From: Octadecabacter dasysiphoniae
GTDB lineage: Bacteria; Pseudomonadota; Alphaproteobacteria; Rhodobacterales; Rhodobacteraceae
NCBI RefSeq assembly: GCF_021532615.1
Contig: NZ_JAKGAQ010000001.1
Coordinates: 1,270,897 to 1,334,896, forward strand
Length of the DNA stretch: 64,000 nucleotides
Reading direction: 5' to 3'
How positions within the stretch are numbered: position 1 is the first letter of the stretch; each line of letters begins with the position of its first letter. The notes under the pieces were generated by a model. The model was not told the origin of the DNA, searched no databases, and was given only the letters and a program-made list of their open reading frames with translations. Positions 6,926 through 15,396 of the stretch are shown piece by piece. The position numbers and the translations under genes were made by a program.

Positions 6926-8442
6926 AACCCATCCCCCAAATGGCCACGGAGGATCGCGTCAAAGACGCGATCCTTATTATTTCTTGCGGTATTGCGCAGG
7001 CTGCTGCCCTTGCGGTGGCCGCATTTGCGACCCGCGATGCGTTTGCGGCCATTCACACCGGAACCCCGTTGGAAAGCGCGACCATTTTCGAACTGGCAGT
7101 GTCTGGTTTGGTGGCCGCTGCGTGCCTCTTTTTGTCGCGGCGCCGTGCCGAGGCGTTAGGTCAAAGCTACGCGAATTCTTTGCGCAAAGTGCTTTACCTC
7201 CAGATTGCGAGGCTGCCGAAATTGCGACATGAAGAACGTCGTGTCGGCGCCCTATCCCTCAGGTTTGTCGGTGATCTGTCTGCCGCACGGCTTTGGTTTG
7301 GCCGCGGGTTGCCAGAGGTCTTGACCGCGCTTGTCGTGCTACCGAGCGCGATTGCAATTCTTTTCGCGCTTGATCCGGATTTGGCCCGGACTGGTCTTGT
7401 ACCACTTGGCATCGCCGTTTCGATTATGGGGATCATGTCATGGCATCTTGAACGCCGTCACCGCCAACTTAGACAGCGCCGCGCAAGCATCGCCATTTCG
7501 ATGATTGAACGGATCGCAATTGCACCCGAGCTGGACCTGATGGGGCGTACCGATAAGGAGCTGCGCGCATTGGACAGCCGAAGTGCCGCGCTGAGACACT
7601 CTGCGGTTCAAAGACGGGGACGCACGGCCGGTTTGCAGGCGATTTTGCAGGCGGGCGTCGCGATGTCGGGGTTGTCTTTGCTTTGGTTTGCGAATGGTCA
7701 TGCGGTGGCGCCTGCGACGGTTGCCGCGTCCCTATCGGTGTTGGCGCTGGTTGCTTTGCCGCTTGGGTCATTGGCAAGCGCGTGGGACCAATATTGCGCA
7801 TGGCGGGTCGCCCGAGAGAAGGCCCAAAATCTGCTGAACGAACGCCCCCTTTCGAGGCGCTCAAGCTCAAGCCGTGAACCGGTCTCGGTCGATGTGACCG
7901 GTTTGCAGGGCGGCCATCCGGTTGCGTTTCGCGCTGCGGCTGGAAGCGTTGCGAAATTGGAAGGTCCGGCTGCTGCGGTGGTGGCGCGCTGCATCTCGGG
8001 CTTGGACCTTCTGGCGGATGTAGAAGTCTCGTTTGACGGATCGGCGACCACGCGCCCACGGATCGCGCATATCGGGTCTGAACATGTTGGTCTGCAAGGA
8101 AGCCTGCGGCGGTCCGTCACGATGATGTGCAGGACACGTCCATCGGACGCTAAGATTGAAAATGTGTTGGGCGACTTTGGTTTGGCAGATTTACTGCGTC
8201 ATCCGAAGTGGCTGGACCAGCGCGTTTTTGCAGGCGGGAAAGGTCTTTCGGAGATGCAAACCCTGCGCGTCGATTTTGCCCGCGCGGTTCTTGGAAAGGT
8301 TGATCTTATCGTAATTTCCTCAATCCGCTGGAAGGCCGATCCAGACCAGCAAGGCCTGCTGACGACCTTGCGACGCTTGACACCCGCCACGGTAATACTG
8401 GCTGATGCTTACACCAAAACTCAACACACCGAGGCACTTTGA
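6922..8442 (+). CDS. ABC-exporter-like membrane protein with degenerate ATPase domain
   Basis: 506 residues laid out like a half-size type I ABC exporter: a transmembrane half (1-300) with hydrophobic segments near 20-45, 60-75, 135-150, 155-175, 245-260 and 270-290, then a C-terminal half shaped like a nucleotide-binding domain. The P-loop position reads EGPAAAVVARC (about 344-353) with no Gly-Lys-Ser/Thr. The Q-loop Gln is Ser (HIGSEH). The signature LSGGQ reads LSEMQ (about 441). Walker B reads VDLIVISSI with no Asp-Glu, and the switch His is absent. The flanking GSLRR and ARAVL landmarks confirm the alignment. It is unlikely to hydrolyse ATP alone. It overlaps the NTPase gene by ATGA and precedes the histidine kinase by one base. 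Confidence 0.75.
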   Translation: MKPIPQMATEDRVKDAILIISCGIAQAAALAVAAFATRDAFAAIHTGTPLESATIFELAVSGLVAAACLFLSRRRAEALGQSYANSLRKVLYLQIARLPKLRHEERRVGALSLRFVGDLSAARLWFGRGLPEVLTALVVLPSAIAILFALDPDLARTGLVPLGIAVSIMGIMSWHLERRHRQLRQRRASIAISMIERIAIAPELDLMGRTDKELRALDSRSAALRHSAVQRRGRTAGLQAILQAGVAMSGLSLLWFANGHAVAPATVAASLSVLALVALPLGSLASAWDQYCAWRVAREKAQNLLNERPLSRRSSSSREPVSVDVTGLQGGHPVAFRAAAGSVAKLEGPAAAVVARCISGLDLLADVEVSFDGSATTRPRIAHIGSEHVGLQGSLRRSVTMMCRTRPSDAKIENVLGDFGLADLLRHPKWLDQRVFAGGKGLSEMQTLRVDFARAVLGKVDLIVISSIRWKADPDQQGLLTTLRRLTPATVILADAYTKTQHTEAL

Positions 8443-8443
8443 T

Positions 8444-9994
8444 ATGCGCTCATCTGCTCTTTTTGGAATTTATTCGCTGGTCATTGTCAGTCTGGTGGTC
8501 GGGATGGCCGTCTTGACGCTGTATAGCCTTGAAAAATCGCGGTGGTGGGATGCGAGAACGCAACTGGCCCAGGAATCCCATGCGTTGCACCTGAAGTTGG
8601 AGGCGAATTTGTATCGCCTTTTTAAGCAACACGGTGATGTGCTGCTGATCGGGGATCGCGACGGAGGTGCCGCTGTCACGGAGCTGCGCGCCAAGATTGA
8701 CCGAAATCTAGACGATATTCGCAATGTTATCGCCCGCGAAATCCAGATGGTTGGCGACGAAGAGATCGAAGAGCTTGAACTGCTAGATGAAATTGAAAAC
8801 GACATTCGATCGGTGAATGCCGTGATCGCAACACTGACGACTTCGGGTGAGCCGATTGAAACGTTCATCCAGATCGAACGCCTTGCCGGACTGCTGGACG
8901 GTGACATCGATGATGAGCTTGATCGCAAGATCAACGCGGCCCTCGAAGAGGAAATCGAAGAAGTTGAAGAAGTTCTGGAAGAGGCCGCGGCCTTTCGGAA
9001 TTGGAACACGAGGTTGGTCTATGTCATTTTGCTGGTGGCGGCTGTGACTTTTTTCGTGGCGCTGCTGTCATTCAGCAGTCAGATACGCCAGCCGATCATT
9101 CGATTGCAAAACGGCGTCAACCGATTGCGGGACGCCGATTATTCCGAACCGGTGTATCTGGGAGGGAGCCGCGAATTCAAAGATTTGGGGACGGTTCTGA
9201 ACCAAATGGCCGAACAACTGAAGGAGAGAGAGCTTAGTCGTGTGGAGCAACAAAAACACCTCGAAGAGACAGTCGCGGCGCGAACGTCCGAGTTGCAAGA
9301 GTTGGTCGACAAGCTTGAGATTGGTGAAGAAAACCGAAAACAGCTTATGGCCGATATCAGCCACGAACTGAGGACCCCCTTGGCCATTATCCTTGGCGAG
9401 GCCGACGTCACCCTACGAACGGCTGGAACGCTGAGTGACGATGTTTCGGATGCCTTTGCGCGGATACGTGAATCCGCCAAGCACACGAACCAGATCGTTG
9501 ATGATATGCTTACGGTGGCGCGCTATGAAGCCGGTCAACTTCGGCTGGACCGCAAGGAGATTGACCTGAACAAGGTCGTCAAGGATGCCGTTTCCATGTT
9601 CCCCGGAAAAGTAAATGTTTCGACGTCGAAAGTGGCTATGAAGACCCAAGTCGACGAAGTGCGCCTGCGTCAGGCGGTTCTGGCATTGCTGCAAAACGCG
9701 CGGCGCTATGGTGGCCCCAAAATATCAGTGGATCTGAGCGAGACCGCAAGGGCATACGTTATCGCCATCGAGGATGATGGCCCGGGTCTGAGCGCAAATG
9801 AGAAATCGCAAGCCTTTGAGAGGTTTTTCAGAGGGTCCAACGCTGCGGGGCAAGGTGTTGAAGGCAGCGGGCTTGGCCTTCCTGTCGTTAAATCCATTGT
9901 AGAAGCGCATAAAGGCACTGTTGTGCTTCTTGACCGAGAGGACACGGGGTTGCGCGTTGTTATCGAATTGCCAAAGGAGTTGCGCGGGACATGA
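8444..9994 (+). CDS. Sensor histidine kinase with acidic periplasmic sensor
   Basis: 516 residues. Membrane segments at about 7-27 and 190-210 bracket a periplasmic helical sensor unusually rich in Glu/Asp (stretches such as EEIEELELLDEIE and EEEIEEVEEVLEE). HAMP and a coiled coil follow, then a HisKA domain with phospho-acceptor H307 in SHELRTP, and a HATPase domain with DDGPGL and GSGLGL (about 472-477). The N-box reads LLQNARRYGG, with the essential Asn kept. ATG 8444 follows GAGG at 8431 and comes just after the upstream stop (TGATATG). An ATGA overlap couples it to the response regulator. The acidic sensor resembles the logic of cation sensors such as PhoQ; ligand unknown. Confidence 0.9.
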   Translation: MRSSALFGIYSLVIVSLVVGMAVLTLYSLEKSRWWDARTQLAQESHALHLKLEANLYRLFKQHGDVLLIGDRDGGAAVTELRAKIDRNLDDIRNVIAREIQMVGDEEIEELELLDEIENDIRSVNAVIATLTTSGEPIETFIQIERLAGLLDGDIDDELDRKINAALEEEIEEVEEVLEEAAAFRNWNTRLVYVILLVAAVTFFVALLSFSSQIRQPIIRLQNGVNRLRDADYSEPVYLGGSREFKDLGTVLNQMAEQLKERELSRVEQQKHLEETVAARTSELQELVDKLEIGEENRKQLMADISHELRTPLAIILGEADVTLRTAGTLSDDVSDAFARIRESAKHTNQIVDDMLTVARYEAGQLRLDRKEIDLNKVVKDAVSMFPGKVNVSTSKVAMKTQVDEVRLRQAVLALLQNARRYGGPKISVDLSETARAYVIAIEDDGPGLSANEKSQAFERFFRGSNAAGQGVEGSGLGLPVVKSIVEAHKGTVVLLDREDTGLRVVIELPKELRGT

Positions 9995-10662
9995 ATATCC
10001 TACTTGTGGAAGATGAAGTACGGGTCGCGGATTTTGTCCGCAGGGGGCTATCGGCGGAAGGCTGGTCGGTAGATCATGCGGCGGACGGGGAAGATGCTCT
10101 CGAACTGGCGGCGATCAATTCATACGACGTTATTTTGTTGGACTTGATGTTGCCGGGAATTCAAGGCCAAGACGTCTGTCGCAAGTTGCGTGCGCGCAAA
10201 ACGAAGACGCCCATCTTGATGCTGACCGCACTTGATAGCCCCGAAGAAAAGGTTGCAGGGTTGCGCATCGGTGCGGACGATTATCTGCCAAAGCCATTTG
10301 ATTTTGATGAGCTTATAGCCCGCGTCGAAGCGCTGCACCGGCGGGCAAGTGGATATGCCCAAGATGCAAACGACACCATCATTTCCAGTGGTGCCCTGAC
10401 GTTTGATCGGGAATCCTTGCAGGTGATGGTCGATGACACCGAGGTTGAACTGTCAAAGAAAGAGCGTGATCTGTTGCTGCTATTCCTGACAAACCTTGGT
10501 CGGGTTTTATCACGAGAACGCATTTTGAACGCAGTTTGGGGGCTGAACGCGGATCCTCTTACGAATGTCGTTGATGTTTATGTTGGCCGTTTGCGCCGAA
10601 AGATCGGAAGCGAGGGCAAGCGCATCGTGACCTTGCGCCATGTCGGATATCGCATGACCTGA
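9991..10662 (+). CDS. OmpR-family response regulator
   Basis: 223 residues: receiver domain (1-115) with acidic pair E7/D8, phospho-acceptor D51 in LLDLMLPG and Lys in LPKPFDFDEL, then a winged-helix DNA-binding domain (about 125-222) ending in the typical TLRHVGYRMT. It overlaps the kinase stop by ATGA and is the last gene of the operon. The closest functional style is QseB/PhoP-like regulators. Targets unknown; the upstream NTPase/ABC-like operon and the EF-hand gene are natural candidates. Confidence 0.93.
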   Translation: MNILLVEDEVRVADFVRRGLSAEGWSVDHAADGEDALELAAINSYDVILLDLMLPGIQGQDVCRKLRARKTKTPILMLTALDSPEEKVAGLRIGADDYLPKPFDFDELIARVEALHRRASGYAQDANDTIISSGALTFDRESLQVMVDDTEVELSKKERDLLLLFLTNLGRVLSRERILNAVWGLNADPLTNVVDVYVGRLRRKIGSEGKRIVTLRHVGYRMT

Positions 10663-10742
10663 TGTGTTAGCGGCATTCCAATCCCGCGGCGATCCTGTTT
10701 GGGCCCACCGCGGATGGAAGTGGCTTGATCGGCCTTCAATTT

Positions 10743-10761
10743 TGTATACACCGTGTATACA
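10743..10761 (+). promoter_or_regulatory. Palindromic operator of the GntR regulator
   Basis: TGTATACA occurs at 10743-10750 and again at 10754-10761, separated by CCG; each copy is self-palindromic, so the whole site has dyad symmetry. TGTATACA-type sites are typical of FadR/FCD GntR proteins. It lies 15 bp upstream of the GntR start codon, implying autoregulation. Confidence 0.75.
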
Positions 10762-10776
10762 TCAATTGGAGGTCAC

Positions 10777-11481
10777 ATGCCCCGCTTTACGAAACTGGAT
10801 TGTTTGAACGATCTGCGCCGCCGCATTTTATCGACGGAACTGGAACCCGGTCTTGATCTGGATGAGGCTGGGTTGTCGGAACACTATGCGATGTCGCGCA
10901 CGCCCCTGCGCGAGGTTTTGCAGCGCCTTCAGGGTGAAGGTTGCGTGGTCATGAGCGAAAACAGAGGTGCGAAAGTTGCGTCGATGGACGTCAGCGTTTT
11001 GCGCACATTTTTTCAAACGGCGCCGATGGTCTATGCCAATATTGCCCGACTGGCCTGTGAAAACCGCAAGGCCGCGCAGCTGGACGATCTGAAACAGGCG
11101 CAGATGGCCTTTGCCAAAGCGGCCAAGGCATCAAATGCCGCCGAGGCCGCGTTGGCCAATCACCGATTTCACGCGCTGATTGGCGAGATGGCCCATAACA
11201 CCTACCTGTTCGCATCCCTTGCGCGGCTGCAAATCGACCACACCCGAATGAGCCAGACATTCTATCGCCCTGCCGCGCCCGCCGAAACGATGCTGGTTCT
11301 CAAGGCGATTGAACAGCACGACGCGATGATTGCCGCGATCGAGGCCCGCGAAGGTGCGCTGGCGATCGATCTGACCCTGCAACATTGGGATCTGAGCCGT
11401 GACCAGATGGAGCGTTTTGTGCGCCCCGACCCCCTGCCCGTTCACGTTATTTCATTAAAGGACCGCCGCAATGCAATTTGA
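10777..11481 (+). CDS. GntR-family (FCD) transcriptional regulator
   Basis: 234 residues: N-terminal winged helix (about 1-65; LSEHYAMSRTPLREVLQRLQ is the recognition region) and a helical FCD effector domain (about 75-215) with candidate metal-binding His residues near HRFHALIGEMAHN. The ATG at 10777 follows GGAGGTCAC; the in-frame GTG at 10753 sits inside the operator and is implausible. Its 3' end overlaps the DapA-like gene by 11 bp. Members of this family typically repress catabolic operons and are relieved by an intermediate, so it probably controls 11471-16728. Confidence 0.9.
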   Translation: MPRFTKLDCLNDLRRRILSTELEPGLDLDEAGLSEHYAMSRTPLREVLQRLQGEGCVVMSENRGAKVASMDVSVLRTFFQTAPMVYANIARLACENRKAAQLDDLKQAQMAFAKAAKASNAAEAALANHRFHALIGEMAHNTYLFASLARLQIDHTRMSQTFYRPAAPAETMLVLKAIEQHDAMIAAIEAREGALAIDLTLQHWDLSRDQMERFVRPDPLPVHVISLKDRRNAI

Positions 11482-12379
11482 AGGCATTTATACGCCGCTC
11501 GTGACGCCGTACCGGACTGATTTTTCATTGAGCGAAGGGGCGCTGGCGCAAACCGTGGAACATCTGATTGATGCGGGTGTTCATGGGATTATCGTCGCGG
11601 GATCAACGGGCGAATACTACGCCCAGACCACCGAAGAACGCCTCGATATGATGACGCGGTGCGCGGGGCTGATCAAAGGCCGCGTGCCGATGATCGTGGG
11701 AACGGGTGCCATTCGCACCGAAGACAGCGTGATGTTTGCCCAAGCGGCCAAAGCTGCGGGTGCGGATGCGTTGTTGGTGGCCACCCCGCCCTACGCCTAC
11801 CCCACGGGGCGCGAAATCGCGCTGCATGCCCTAGCCGTGGATCGCGCCGCGAACCTGCCGATCATGTTGTACAACTACCCCGGCCGGATGTCGGTCAACA
11901 TGGACGAAGAGTGTTTGGATCGTTTGGGGCGGTCCCCGAATTTCTGCGCGATCAAGGAAAGTTCCGGGGATATCAACCGCTTGCATATGATGGCGCGGGA
12001 TTATCCGCATATCGCGCTTAGCTGTGGAATGGACGATCAGGCGTTGGAATTCTTTGCGTGGGGCGCGCGGTCTTGGGTGTGTGCCGGATCGAACTTTGCG
12101 CCCGAAGCCCATATCGCGCTGTATCAGGCCTGCGCCGTTGAGGGTGATTTTACCAAAGGCCGCGCGATCATGTCGGCGATGCTGCCGCTGATGCGGGTTC
12201 TCGAACAGGGTGGGAAATTTGTGCAATGCATTAAATACGGGCTGACCTTGCGCGGCATTGATGCAGGGCCGCCGCGCAAGCCGCTGCAACCCCTCAATAA
12301 GGATGACAAACGCGAATTGGGCGAGGTCATTCGAACCATGAATACAACCATTTCTACCATTACGGGGGCGACCACATGA
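11471..12379 (+). CDS. DapA-family lyase/deaminase
   Basis: 302 residues, a full-length DHDPS/NAL-superfamily TIM barrel. The Schiff-base Lys is in AIKESSGD, the proton-shuttling Tyr in LYNYPGR, and the keto-acid-binding loop is GSTGEY. Family reactions are aldol cleavage, dehydration or deamination of 2-keto acids. With an aldehyde dehydrogenase and an FAD amine oxidase in the same operon, a role like pyrroline-4-hydroxy-2-carboxylate deaminase or keto-deoxy-acid dehydratase is plausible. Biosynthetic DapA is less likely in a GntR-linked catabolic operon. It overlaps the next gene by ATGA. Confidence 0.85.
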   Translation: MQFEGIYTPLVTPYRTDFSLSEGALAQTVEHLIDAGVHGIIVAGSTGEYYAQTTEERLDMMTRCAGLIKGRVPMIVGTGAIRTEDSVMFAQAAKAAGADALLVATPPYAYPTGREIALHALAVDRAANLPIMLYNYPGRMSVNMDEECLDRLGRSPNFCAIKESSGDINRLHMMARDYPHIALSCGMDDQALEFFAWGARSWVCAGSNFAPEAHIALYQACAVEGDFTKGRAIMSAMLPLMRVLEQGGKFVQCIKYGLTLRGIDAGPPRKPLQPLNKDDKRELGEVIRTMNTTISTITGATT

Positions 12380-13848
12380 CCGAACTGCTGACACATGGCG
12401 AATACACAGCGATTGCCGACACGCTCGACCTGCCCCGCAGCCCGTTCATTGACGGTAAATACCAGCGTGGGCACGGGCCGATGATGGCGACGGTGAACCC
12501 CGCGACGGGGGCCGAGATCACGCAGATTTCAACGGCGAACGCGCAAGACGTGGATGTTGCAGTGGCCAAGGCCCGCGAAGCGTTTGATCAGGGCCATTGG
12601 TCGAAGATGGACCCAGATGCGCGCAAGGATGTGCTGATCCGGTTGTGCAAACTGATCACCCGCAACCGCCGCGAACTGGCGGTGATGGAAAGCATCGAGT
12701 CCGGCAAACCGATCCTTGATTGTGAACAGATTGACCTGCCCGAAACGATCCACTGCATAAAGTGGCACGCCGAAGTTGCGGACAAAATATATGACCAGAC
12801 GGCCCCGACGGGCGACAGCGCCATTGCGATGATTGTGCGTGAACCAGTGGGTGTGGTTGCTGCCGTGTTGCCGTGGAATTTCCCGCTGATGATGCTGGCC
12901 TGGAAGATCGGCCCTGCCCTCGCCGCGGGCTGTTCGGTGATCGTAAAACCGGCCGAACAAACCAGCCTGACGGCGTTGCGTGTGGCCGAACTGGCCCACG
13001 AGGCCGGCGTTCCGCGCGGTGTGTTGCAGGTGCTGCCCGGTGATGGCCCGTCCGTGGGCGAACCGCTGGGTCTGCACATGGATATCGACATGGTCAGCTT
13101 TACGGGATCAACCGAAACCGGGCGGCGGTTTCTGAAATACGCGGCGGACAGCAACCTCAAGAAGGTCGTGCTGGAATGTGGCGGCAAGAACCCTGCGGTG
13201 GTGTTTGATGACGCCGAAAACCTTGATCATGTGGCTGAACATGTGGTGAATGCCGCGTTCTGGAACGGGGGGCAGAACTGTTCTGCCACGTCGCGCCTGA
13301 TCGTTCATACGTCTGTCAAAGACGCGTTGTTGGAAAAGATCAACGCGCGAATGCGCGACTGGAAAGTGGGTGATCCCCTTGATCCGGCCAATCATATTGG
13401 TGCGCTGATTGATGCGGGCCACTGCGCCAAGGTGCGCAGCTATCTTGACACCAAGGACGATGGGCCGTTTGTATCACCTACCATCTTTGAGGTCAGCGCG
13501 GATGATCCGCGGGCGCGTGATGAAATCTTTGGCCCCGTGTTGTGCGTTATCGACGTGGCGAGCAATGACGAAGCCGTGCAGGTCGCCAATGATACGGCCT
13601 ATGGCCTTGCTGCATCGGTGTTTTCAGCTGGGGGGCGCAGCGCAATTCGGGCGGCCCGCGATATCAAGGCGGGCACCGTGACGATCAATTGTTACGGCGA
13701 AGGCAACATGGCCACACCATTTGGTGGCTATAAGCAATCGGGTTTTGGCGGGCGCGACAATGGCATTCATGCCCATGATCAATACACCGAACTGAAAACC
13801 ATCTGGATCGACCTGACCGATCCGGCAGACGGGGATAATGTTGCATGA
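12376..13848 (+). CDS. NAD(P)+-dependent aldehyde dehydrogenase (PuuC-like)
   Basis: 490 residues of the ALDH superfamily. The catalytic Cys is in NGGQNCSATSR, the general-base Glu in LECGGKNP, the conserved Asn in LPWNFPL, and the C-terminal FGGYKQSGFGG and YTELKTIW resemble PuuC-type enzymes. It oxidises an aldehyde to the acid. One oddity: between VRSYLDTKDD and GPFVSPTIFEV the usual 15-25 residue segment with the GG-x-G turn is missing, so a surface loop seems shortened. Fused by ATGA overlaps to the DapA-like and MttB-like genes. Alternatives are 2-oxoglutarate-semialdehyde or aminoaldehyde dehydrogenase. Confidence 0.9.
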   Translation: MTELLTHGEYTAIADTLDLPRSPFIDGKYQRGHGPMMATVNPATGAEITQISTANAQDVDVAVAKAREAFDQGHWSKMDPDARKDVLIRLCKLITRNRRELAVMESIESGKPILDCEQIDLPETIHCIKWHAEVADKIYDQTAPTGDSAIAMIVREPVGVVAAVLPWNFPLMMLAWKIGPALAAGCSVIVKPAEQTSLTALRVAELAHEAGVPRGVLQVLPGDGPSVGEPLGLHMDIDMVSFTGSTETGRRFLKYAADSNLKKVVLECGGKNPAVVFDDAENLDHVAEHVVNAAFWNGGQNCSATSRLIVHTSVKDALLEKINARMRDWKVGDPLDPANHIGALIDAGHCAKVRSYLDTKDDGPFVSPTIFEVSADDPRARDEIFGPVLCVIDVASNDEAVQVANDTAYGLAASVFSAGGRSAIRAARDIKAGTVTINCYGEGNMATPFGGYKQSGFGGRDNGIHAHDQYTELKTIWIDLTDPADGDNVA

Positions 13849-15395
13849 GCGTTGATGCCGTCGGAACCGTGCGCCGTGGGCGCGGTGCGCGCAAAGCCAT
13901 CCGCCAGACCCGTGATGTGAAGATGCTGCCTGCCCTGAAACGCAAACTGCCCTACACAGAACCTATGACCCCCGATCAGATCGAAAAGATCGACGGGGCG
14001 AGCATGGATATCCTTGAAAATGTCGGCGTGCAGTTTCGCGACGACATCGCGCTGGAGGACTGGAAGCGCGCGGGCGCCAAGGTGGTCGGCGACATGGTTT
14101 ATCTTGATCGCAATTTGGTGCGTGAATTGATCGCCACGATCCCCGAGACATTTACATATCACGCCCGCAATCCGGCCAATAACCTGCCGTTCGGGCGGGA
14201 TCATGCGATGTTTGTGCCCATGACAGGCGCGCCCTATCTGCGCGATCTTGATGATTTGCGCCGCAACCCGACGCTGGATGATTTGGCGAATTTTCATAAG
14301 CTGAGCCATATGCTGCCCGCGATCCATTCATCGGCGCACCATATCGTTGAGCCCTATGACTGGCCGATCAGCCAGCGGCACCTGCGCATCACCTACAGTT
14401 CGATGAAACATTCCGACAAGACGTTCATGGGCATGACGACCAGCCCCAAGAACGCCGAAGATGTGATTGAGATGTGCGCGATCCTGTTTGGGGATGATTT
14501 TCTTGAGACGCATCCGGTTGTGACGGGCAATTGTAACGGCAATTCCCCCCTTGTGTGGGATGAAACAATGCTGGGGGCCATGCGCGCGTTTTGTAAGCGC
14601 AACCAGCCTGTGTTGTGTTCCCCGTTCGTGTTGGGCGGCGCAAATACCCCTGCCAGCGTGCCCGCAACGGTCGCGCAGTTGAACGCCGAAGCATTAAGTG
14701 CCCTGGCCTATACGCAAGTAATCCGCAAAGGCTGCCCTGCGATTTATGGACATTATCTGTCGACGGTCAGCATGAAATCCGGCGCACCCATGGCGGGCAC
14801 ACCTGAAATCAGCCTGATGAACTTTATGATCGGCCAGATGGCACGGTTTTATGGTGTGCCTTGGCGGACATCCAACACATTGGGCGGTGCCAAGACGTTT
14901 GACGCACAGGCCGGATACGAAAGCGCGATGACGATGAATGCCGTGTTGATGGCGGGCGCCAATTACATCTGGCATTCGGCGGGTTGGAACGAGGCGGGCA
15001 TGCATTGTTCCACTGCAAAATTCATCGTCGACGCAGAAATGTGCGAAATGGGATATCGCATGGCCGAAGGGGTCAATTGGGATGATTTTGATGCGGCGAT
15101 TGCTGCTGTGCCCGACATTGGGCCAGGTGGGCATTATCTGGGGCATCCCCACACGCTGGAGCATTTCCAGAAGGCGTTTTTCATGCCCGAGATGTTTGAC
15201 AACAACGCGATTGAGCAGTGGCAGGCCGAAGGCAGTATCGAGATAAATGAATGCGCCCTGATCAAAGCCCGCGCGATGTTGAACGAATACGAAGAACCCA
15301 AACTGGATGCGGGCGTAAACGAGGCGCTGCTGGACTATATCGCGCGGCGTGAACGTGAAATTCCTGCTGTTGACGCGCTCAATCAGGAACACTGA
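13845..15395 (+). CDS. MttB-family (trimethylamine methyltransferase-like) protein, non-pyrrolysine
   Basis: 516 residues. It matches the MttB superfamily over its length (for example NVGVQFRDD, HSSAHHIVEPYDWP, SPFVLGGANTPAS, GAKTFDAQAGYES). True MttB carries pyrrolysine at an in-frame TAG; no such codon occurs here, so this belongs to the wider non-Pyl group whose studied members demethylate quaternary amines such as glycine betaine or proline betaine. No corrinoid protein or methylcorrinoid:folate methyltransferase is encoded in the window, so partners must be elsewhere or the chemistry differs. It lies between the aldehyde dehydrogenase and the FAD oxidoreductase, both tightly linked. Substrate is inferred, not shown. 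Confidence 0.85.
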   Translation: MSVDAVGTVRRGRGARKAIRQTRDVKMLPALKRKLPYTEPMTPDQIEKIDGASMDILENVGVQFRDDIALEDWKRAGAKVVGDMVYLDRNLVRELIATIPETFTYHARNPANNLPFGRDHAMFVPMTGAPYLRDLDDLRRNPTLDDLANFHKLSHMLPAIHSSAHHIVEPYDWPISQRHLRITYSSMKHSDKTFMGMTTSPKNAEDVIEMCAILFGDDFLETHPVVTGNCNGNSPLVWDETMLGAMRAFCKRNQPVLCSPFVLGGANTPASVPATVAQLNAEALSALAYTQVIRKGCPAIYGHYLSTVSMKSGAPMAGTPEISLMNFMIGQMARFYGVPWRTSNTLGGAKTFDAQAGYESAMTMNAVLMAGANYIWHSAGWNEAGMHCSTAKFIVDAEMCEMGYRMAEGVNWDDFDAAIAAVPDIGPGGHYLGHPHTLEHFQKAFFMPEMFDNNAIEQWQAEGSIEINECALIKARAMLNEYEEPKLDAGVNEALLDYIARREREIPAVDALNQEH

Positions 15396-15396
15396 G

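Noticed and set aside
13845..15395. Pyrrolysine-containing trimethylamine methyltransferase
   Set aside because: No in-frame TAG codon; the gene is a standard-code frame, so it is a non-Pyl family member.
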